Part shown: positions 57,235 through 64,000 of the stretch, piece by piece
Position numbering within the stretch: the stretch's first letter is position 1
Layout: every line of letters begins with the position of its first letter
Source of the DNA: Tetracentron sinense
Taxonomy: Eukaryota; Streptophyta; Magnoliopsida; Trochodendrales; Trochodendraceae
Reading direction: 5' to 3'
Length of the DNA stretch: 64,000 nt
Assembly (NCBI GenBank): GCA_015143295.1
Contig: CM026556.1
Coordinates: forward strand, 19,530,547 to 19,594,546
Position numbers and translations under genes: made by a program
Notes under the pieces: generated by a model
The model's input: the letters and a program-made list of their open reading frames with translations, nothing else
What the model was told of the DNA's origin: nothing
Database searches by the model: none

Positions 57235-58782
57235 CTAGTTGATGCTGGTATTGCCAGGGGCCAGCTCAACCTTACCTGCATCAAGAAGAGCCTGGATGGC
57301 GCACTTCAGGCCAATGCTGTAATCTGTTGTATGGCCTGGGCCTTTATGGAAGGCGCAGTGTTGATTCACATCATAGTTTTTACTTTGTTTATCGGGTGGA
57401 AGAAGAGGGGTAGGGCCTCTCAATTCGAGAAGAGCCTACTTGATCAGAAGGTCAAGAAGTTGACTAAGGGTATAAGGGAGAGGAGTAAATTTTCTAGGGA
57501 GATGAGGTTGCCCCTGGTGTTGTCTAGCCGGCTAGGTGTTCCCTGGTGCTGGCTTTTGCTGTGCGACCGGAGCCGATAATCTGATCGGTGCTACAGTAAC
57601 CACCAAGTTGGCATTCTATTTTCTCTTCTAGTCACAGGGACCACTGTTTCTACTTGTAGAAGCCGCTACTGTTCTGGGAGCATCAAGCCCAATACTGGAA
57701 TGGATGGCACCACTCTGAATCGCTGTTTTGATACAAGCACCGGTCTTGACAATTGTGCCGAAGTCTACGACCGGCAGAGTGACCATCAGGGTCGAGTAGG
57801 GCTGCTTAAGAGTGCCCATGAAAATGTTTACCAAGTCCTCCTTAGGGATAGGAGTAGAGACTTTTGCAGCCATTACCCTCCAGCGCGAGATGTACTCCAA
57901 GAATGTTTCATTATTCTGCTGGCTCATCTATTCCAATTGGCTTCACTGAGGTCAAAGCTCTTGGTTGAAGGAGTACTACTTCATAAATATGTCCATGGCA
58001 TCTTGCCAGGTCTTGACTTTCTGCTTGTCGACTAACATCCACCAGGTAAGGGCTACCCCCTTTAAGCTCTTCTGGAAATACTGGATTAACAAAGACTGGT
58101 TCTTCTTGTATAGGAGTATGTCCCCCAGGTATATATGTAGATGTTGTCTAGGACAGTCTAAACCAACATACTTATCAAAATCTGGAACTTCGAAGCCTGG
58201 GGGAACAGTATCCCCAGAAGAGAATGTCAGATCCTCCAAAGATAGAGTGGGATTGGCAGATGCCCCTCTCATCCTTCTCATCTCCTCATTTATTTGCTTA
58301 ATCTCTTCATGTTGATCCTTAAGGGACGGTGTAGGGTCGGATGACGATGGCCTGTCCTGGTGGACATGGGAGGCCCTGGGCTGCTGATCATACTGTTCAA
58401 ACTCTGCTTCTCCTCCGCCTGTTGTGGGTCTAGAATTAGGGATGATGATTGGGATAGGCTGATGTGGCTCTAGATGAGGCTGATCAGGGGTTTCTGTGTT
58501 TGGGATTCTGGTGGGAGGTTCTTCGGTACGGGCACCAAGAAGAATGTTCAGGGATTCTAGAACTCGGTCCAGCTTGTTCTGCATAGCAACAATGTCTCGG
58601 TCATGTGACTGTACCAATTCGTCAATCCTCTGTTGATGGTCCGATGGTTCTGTCATTGCTTCTGAGCTGCTCTCAGAAGAAGGCTGATAAGGTACTAGTT
58701 TTGTGACTGTTATCTCGGTCAGGACTACTTCTGCGATGTCTGCGAGAATTACAGTCATAGAACGAGTCATGGGACGGTTCAT
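57235..58782 (-). pseudogene. gag: gag of C2 (Tat/Ogre type)
   Basis: The N-terminal block (57976-58782) ends with PPGFEVPDFDKYVGLDCPRQ, LLIQYFQKSLKGVALTWW and a W-Q-D stretch, the usual start of a Tat-type capsid. The same frame passes four stop codons in 57928-57981 and resumes as NNETFLEYISRWRVMAAKV (57628-57927). A C-terminal block has YDVNQHCAFHKGPGHTTD (57235-57423), the typical Tat gag Cys/His motif. Stops of the TAG and TGA type predominate, as expected from C-to-T change at Gln and Arg codons. Confidence 0.85.
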
Positions 58783-59291
58783 GCAAACTAAAAAAGATGC
58801 AACGACTAACCATGAATATGTATGAAGACAGGAGAGATGATGCTAGAAAAAAAGATTTTTTATTGATGCATGCTAACAGTGCAGTGAGTACAAGGTTGTG
58901 TGACTCAAAGAAAAGAAAAAGACTCGATCTTAGGCTGGTCCATCTGGGTCACAAAGTCAAGTGGTTGAGGCATGCCCTTTAGGTCCATGATCTACTGCTG
59001 GAGGGATGTGACCTCAACCTCCATGTTGGCAAGGGACTCTGTAGCACCGAACATTCGGTATCCAAACTGTCGGATACGGTCGATCATCTCTGCCTTTGCA
59101 CTATCAAGCTACTCCTGATAGAAGTGCAACTGGGCTCGGAGGATGGATGTCTCTTTGGCGTCACCTTTCTGTCTCTTCTAGTAAAAGTGGGCAGTCTGTC
59201 GAAGGTTCTCGATCTACTCTTGCCTGGCCTGGATTTCGTGGTCCTGCTCCGCTTCCTGTAAACTAAATGCTTGTTAGGCTTTCCAAAGCCA
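58783..59291 (-). other. Spacer between gag and ORF1 relic of C2
   Basis: No recognisable product; low-quality minus-strand frames only. Confidence 0.5.
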
Positions 59292-60568
59292 CTACTCTTT
59301 TATCTGGATGTGGAGCTGTCTCTCCATGAAGATGTCTGTCCAGGGGACCACCATCTCAGATAAAGGTATGGTTCCTTGTGATGGAGCCGAGATTAGGGTG
59401 GGCAGTTTCCTAGGTGCAGGCATGGGGGATGAAATATCAGGACCTTCAACCCAAAGCTGGTACGTTGCATCTATAGATGGTCCTGTTGTGACCATGAAGT
59501 CTGGTCACTGATCTCACCTGGAGGTTTGCCAACTGGACAAGAATCGACCGGTGAGGTGCTCGAAGTGCACTGTGAAGTCATCAAAATCATTATCCTACCG
59601 GTCTATGACTAGAATACGCTGAGGGAGTCCGAACTAACGAAGGACTCTAAGTGGTACATAGGCTGCAGAGCCAGTAAGACCGACAAGGATCATGCATCGT
59701 CTCCCTGAGATGACGACGCGAGGTAGTCTTAGCATGACTAGCCATTTGCACTGCTACACAATGTCCTTCTCTGGCAGGTCATGGAGAAGCTGGTAGAGCT
59801 CTCGGACGTCTGTAGTTACAACCGGCCCCAACCCTGAGAAATCATCCGTGGGATGCTATAAGCTTCGCTGAGGTCAGCTGGTATCAATATGATCGTCGGT
59901 AGGTGTGCTAGCATGGAAGATGCCCTTTCACCGACCTGCTACCTGACTGAGAGTCCTGAGAAGCTCTACAAGGATGACTAGTACAATAGTTCTAGAACGG
60001 CAGGTGTCCTCGATAATTCCCACCAGAACAGACTCGACCAATGTGCGGCATCTCGGGAACAGCAATTAAGACACAGCTATCAGTGTAAAGGCGTTAAGAT
60101 CGGGGAGTTCCGCTACGAAGTGGTCAGGGTTCCAATTGAGGCAGTAAGCTTCTCCAGAGGCTGTACGGGGATCCGATCGAAAGTACGGTTAGGACCGGGC
60201 TGCAAGCAGGCAGGCTTAAGATGCAAGAACCTTGATAGGTCTTCCTAGTAATTTGTCTTGTAGTATGGTACTATGGCCTTGCCATCCATATTTAACCTCG
60301 GACATAGTTCGTTCTTACCGAAATGAAAGACCATGTTCGAGGGGTTCCAACACTGGATTACAGCGTTTAAGAGGCGCGGATCTGGGTTAACCATGGATAG
60401 GTTTAGGACGGATCCCAAATGGTAATACTGGGCCCAAGCCAAACGCTGACTGGATGTAACAGCCTTTACTACTTTCTGGAGGCTTTTGTCACATGCCCCC
60501 TCAAAAGTCAAATGCACGGGCCGTGATGGTTGACCAGTTGTCTTTACGATCCCTGAAGGACCTGCCAT
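59292..60568 (-). pseudogene. ORF1 relic of Tat/Ogre-type C2
   Basis: The block 60245-60568 reads PVHLTFEGACDKSLQKVV, LLNAVIQCWNPSNMVFHFGK and NELCPRLNMDG. The pattern L...A..-W-N/D-P...F-FG..E-CP fits, from memory of the family, the start of the ORF1 protein that lies upstream of gag in Ogre-type elements. Its function is unknown. Later blocks (for example 59292-59495) are decayed and only placed by order. Its presence supports the Ogre side of the Tat clade. Confidence 0.6.
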
Positions 60569-61429
60569 CTACTTGAATAAGGACAAACTCGATGAGTGTA
60601 CTATGAAATACAGATGATAATGCAAGAGATGATGCAAATAATGATGCAATTTGTTTTATTTTTGCTTGGGTGTGACAAGGCACATGTGAGCCGATAGGGC
60701 AATCGGACAGAGTTCCGACGTGCTTTCACCCGGGTTGTTGGAAAACTAAGGAGCCTATCAGGTCGAGATTAGGGGTAGGCCCGGAGAAGGCCTATCCGCC
60801 TGGGATTTAAACCCCATATGCTAAGTCGGGACACGAGGTCGGTTGTGTTTTATTACAAGCACAGGTAAGGCTCAGTACATGCCCCTGGATGAGTGATTAC
60901 TCGGGTAAAGTGCCCGGATAGCCAGCCAAGATTGAGGACAGGTAGAGGGTGTAAGCAGGTTAGGGTTAGGGGGCCCTTCCAGATTGGACTGCTTGTATAC
61001 TATACCCTAGCCTAGGCTATATGTATGAATGCTGGTGTATGCAAGTGTGTTCCTAAGGATGGGGGGTCACTTAACACCGTATATTCTGCTCCTCGGTATA
61101 GAACATACCTGAAAATGGATGATTGGTGTAATCGGGAGCGTTCAAAACCGTTTCCTGAGGGTCATCACCCAGCAGGCAAAGTTCCGTGGACCTCCAAAAC
61201 TTTTAAGCCACTGACACCGAGAATCATCATCCAGCGACCGTTAACGTAATAAGCCTATCTAAGGGTAATGGGTTTGATTTACATTACTATGGTATACATG
61301 AGATGTACAATATACAAATCAACAAAGAGGTGTAAAAATGATTTGTATTAAGCTAAATACTAAGGCATTTGATTAATTTGGGATTTATTTTGGCTTAAAC
61401 CTAGGTTCTGGGTTGAACCTTGAGCAGAT
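60569..61429 (-). other. 5' leader of C2
   Basis: Non-coding between the PBS and the ORF1 relic; no feature of note. Confidence 0.6.
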
Positions 61430-61447
61430 TCCCCAGCAGAGTCGCCA
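61430..61447 (-). other. Primer-binding site of C2, Arg-tRNA type
   Basis: The minus strand reads TGGCGACTCTGCTGGGGA, which is two bases away from the exact complement of the 3' end of a plant Arg-tRNA (TGGCGACTCCACTGGGGA); that type of primer is usual in Ogre elements. Confidence 0.75.
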
Positions 61448-61451
61448 GAGC

Positions 61452-61846
61452 TGTGAGCACGAGTTTCTAAAACCTAATCTCATGGGATTAGAGTCGTCAC
61501 TTATTCGTTTAGAAGGGATAAGTCACCAGGAAATTTTGGATAAGGTCTTGATCTGTGATCGGGGCAAGAGGTTCGGTTAGGTTCGGGGAAGGGGTTAGGC
61601 ACTTTGACACTTCCATATACAGTGACTCCCTACTTGATAGGTTTAAGCCAAAATTAGTCCCAATGTTAACAAATGCCAAAGTGTTTAAGTTAAGTCTAAC
61701 TAGAAGAAAGAAAAGCTAACTATGGTCGAACCTGGGTTGGATTGCCTCCGTACTCACATTAGGTGTGAGATCAGATCAACCATAGTTCTAACACTTAAGC
61801 CCGTGCTAAGGCTAAGGGATGTGTGTGAGTGCACCAAAGGTGGCTA
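61452..61846 (-). repeat. Start of 5' LTR of C2, interrupted by I
   Basis: TGTGAGCACGAG... aligns with the first 390 bases of the C1 LTR (6472 onward). At 61847 the match stops and element I begins; the last five bases GGCTA should be its target duplication. Confidence 0.82.
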
Positions 61847-64000
61847 TGTTGGACATATATACCCTCGAAAGCCAATAAGAGACTTTTCTATGTTGATTAG
61901 ACAAGCATCATATTCACACAACCAACTATAAAGGGTATTTATATTAATTACTGTCTCATATGATGATGACATAAAGTTCCATAGGTAACATTGTAGGAAA
62001 ATCATGCAAAGGTTGCGAGGAGATATGATCTTCCGGTTCCTTGTAAACCTAATATTGTTCGAAGCCTCTAGAGTACTGGTTGGGCGCCGTACTTCATCAT
62101 GGCTTGCACATGTGTAGTTCTATGAGATAGTGTGATGAATCTCATTCACAGAGAGTGGTGACTCTTGACTAACATGTGAGTATATGTAGCAAGTACATAA
62201 TACTGAACGGGGTCACTAGTGGATACCCTATGGAATACACTGTCAGATTGTATTAGGGTTATCCATTTGACAAATTATCCTTAAACCTGAGCGGTTAACA
62301 TTTTCTCAGACATCTGTTTATATGGCTTTGATGTGCCAATCAGCAATGTCCAATACACAGGACTAACTCCGGGTACGTTGGGTCATGTACACAATGTTTG
62401 GAGAAGTGTGTAAACGCTCAATAAGGAATCCACAACTCCTTAATTGGAGATAATGATATCAAGGTGATACTTGTTGAACTGAACTGTTAAATCTAGTACT
62501 GGTGCTTTTCGGTAAAATGGTTTTTATCGAAGTTGATATTTTTAATATGGAAAAGTATATATAAATATATATGTTAGTTATTTTCTAATGTTTCTTCAAA
62601 AGTGTTTTGGAGGTTCAGTTCAATGAAAAGTAATCATGAGAAAGAGTTCTATTCATAAGTTAGGGACTAAGACAGTGGAATTGTTCCAATCCTTGAAGCT
62701 TACAAGTGATATCAGAATGTGGAAGGATTTATTTGTAAATATATTGTGAGATGGTACTTACAAGCAATTCTCTATTTTCTGGATGTTAATCACATTGTGT
62801 TAATGGAAATTAATTGTGATTAGTGGAACTCCAGGGATATAGATAAAATTCTATAATCCTAATGGAGTGTAGGAAAGGTGTTTCCTAGTAACAATGCTTT
62901 AACCAAAAGGTTGAGTACTTGGTCCCACAACCGGAAATAGGAGATCCATTTAGATCCCACACACAAGGACCTTCTTAAAGTATTTAATTTAATTTATAAT
63001 TAAATTAATTAATTTCTCTAAATAATCACTATATGGTATAGTGAAGCTCTAAAAGGTGGAATCACATTGGATGTGAAAAACCAAATGGGTAGGACCCATT
63101 GAGAATTATTATAAAAGAATAATTCAAGTGACCAAGAGGGTTTTGGAAACCCTTTAGGCGTGTGGAGTGGGACCCACCTAAGGTGGGACGCCCACTTCAA
63201 GGAGGAATAATAATTGTTATTATTTTAATTAGTTTCTAATAACTAATATCCTTATTAGATAAGGTTAGTTAGTTAGTTAGTTAGTAACTAATTAAAGATT
63301 CCCTAATTGTTAGGGATTCCATTAGTTAGTTACTAATTCAAGATTCCTTATTGGATAAGGATAAGATTAGTTACTAATGGATAAGGTTAGTTTCTTTTAA
63401 GATTAATCCTAATTGGATTAGGAGAATAATCAATAAAGGAAACTATTGAGGAATCCTAATTGGATTAGGATAAGGTTAATGAATTATAATTTGATTACAA
63501 TTCAAGCAACCAAGAGGGAACTTATATAAAGGATTGGATACCCAGCCCTTTAAATATAATTCTCCAGAATTTTTTCTTCTCTCCCTCTCCTCAAGTTTAC
63601 GCCCAGCCCTCTCCCCCTTTGAGGGTGTACGGTCACCCTTCCCCTTCTTCCTTTTTGTTTGGTTTTTGATCTTGATGGTCAAGAACAAGTTCTTTGAAGA
63701 TCAAGATTGGATCTTGTTTGATCAAGAAAGGTTCTTGGATCAAAGAAAAGAGAAAAGGATAAAAGAGCATGGAATTTGGAAGGGCCATTAGCTTCCATTA
63801 GAGAAAGCTTTAAAGGAAAAAGAAGGTTCGTGTGAATCGACAGGAGACTTAACACTTGTGAAGTTTTGCGAGTACTATTCTTATGTGGATTTGACTTAAC
63901 AATTTCAAAGTCGCAAAGGTGAATGTTATTCTAACATTCATTAAATAAAATCAATTAGAATCTTAGTCAGATCTTGGGATTCGATGTATGCCCCCCAAGA
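61847..64000 (+). mobile_element. Left LTR of Copia-like element I, runs out of the window
   Basis: Starts TGTTGGACATATATACCC inside the C2 LTR. A TATA box (CTTATATAAAGG, 63521-63532) followed by a CT-rich leader shows plus orientation. It shares with the H LTR the words (G/A)CGCCCACTT and AATCCTAATTGGATTAGGA. A (TTAG)n run is at 63264-63294. Neither the LTR end nor the PBS is reached, so superfamily and length are inferred. Confidence 0.7.
63521..63532 (+). promoter_or_regulatory. TATA box in LTR of I
   Basis: CTTATATAAAGG upstream of a TTCTCC/CTCTCC-rich run. Confidence 0.55.

Larger units (their letters stand above)
35812..61846 (-). mobile_element. Tat/Ogre-type Ty3 element C2, interrupted by F, B, G and I
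   Basis: Order on the plus strand: clipped 3' LTR (35812-36257), polypurine tract, repeat-rich 3' UTR, integrase, additional RNase H, RNase H, RT, protease region, gag, ORF1 relic, leader, Arg-tRNA-type PBS and the beginning of the 5' LTR (61452-61846). Insertions are F (36707-38582), B (38773-48875), G (52231-53484) and I (61847 onward). It is heavily decayed. Confidence 0.82.

Noticed and set aside
56071-57579. Plus-strand frames in the C2 gag/protease region
   Set aside because: Opposite-strand shadows of Tat-type gag and protease remnants.
63264-63294. (TTAG)n run as a telomere seed
   Set aside because: Short microsatellite inside an AT-rich LTR; not the plant telomere unit.

Overview
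The window is plant nuclear repeat DNA, built almost wholly from LTR retrotransposons. I found no host gene, tRNA, rRNA or CRISPR array. The signs of a flowering-plant genome are primer sites for initiator Met-tRNA (TGGTATCAGAGC) and Arg-tRNA, Copia/Sirevirus-type, Ty3 Tekay/Del-type chromovirus and Ty3 Tat/Ogre-type coding remains, TG...CA LTRs with 5-bp target duplications, and telobox-like TAGGGTTT strings. The species cannot be named from this.

Layout. 1-2364: end of a Copia element H (minus), with LTR 1075-2364. 2365-3228: a short stretch with tandem hairpin repeats. 3229-6471: decayed Sirevirus-like Copia J (minus), gag plus LTR, pol missing. 6472-35811: Tat/Ogre-type element C1 (minus), 3' LTR to middle of reverse transcriptase. 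35812-61846: a second Tat/Ogre-type element C2 (minus) with a clipped 3' LTR, 3' UTR, integrase, RNase H, RT, protease, gag, ORF1 relic, PBS and the start of its 5' LTR. 61847-64000: LTR of a Copia-like element I (plus) that runs out of the window.

Younger elements sit inside C1 and C2. Chromovirus A (10010-31809, TSD CTTAG) lies in the C1 3' UTR. Copia/Sirevirus D (13097-24235, TSD CTATG) lies in the pol of A. A solo LTR E of the same family as D (22899-24130, TSD TTTCT) lies in the 3' LTR of D. In C2 are solo LTR F (36707-38582, TSD GTGTC), chromovirus B (38773-48875, TSD CCTGA/CCTAA), solo LTR G (52231-53484, TSD ATCAA) and element I. The insertion order on the left is C1, then A, then D, then E: four levels of nesting.

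No element is intact. A and B carry several nonsense codons, many explained by C-to-T change; D lacks the protease active site and has stops and frameshifts although its LTRs look about 99% alike by eye. The two most notable signals are (1) a 146/147-nt intron-like segment between gag and protease in both A and B, whose removal joins the reading frames exactly, and (2) a roughly 190-bp palindrome cassette (3 sites, core, 4 sites, TATA) present in the LTR of Copia D/E and, collinear, in the chromovirus-like solo LTR F; Copia J keeps the core and the four-site geometry with a different palindrome.
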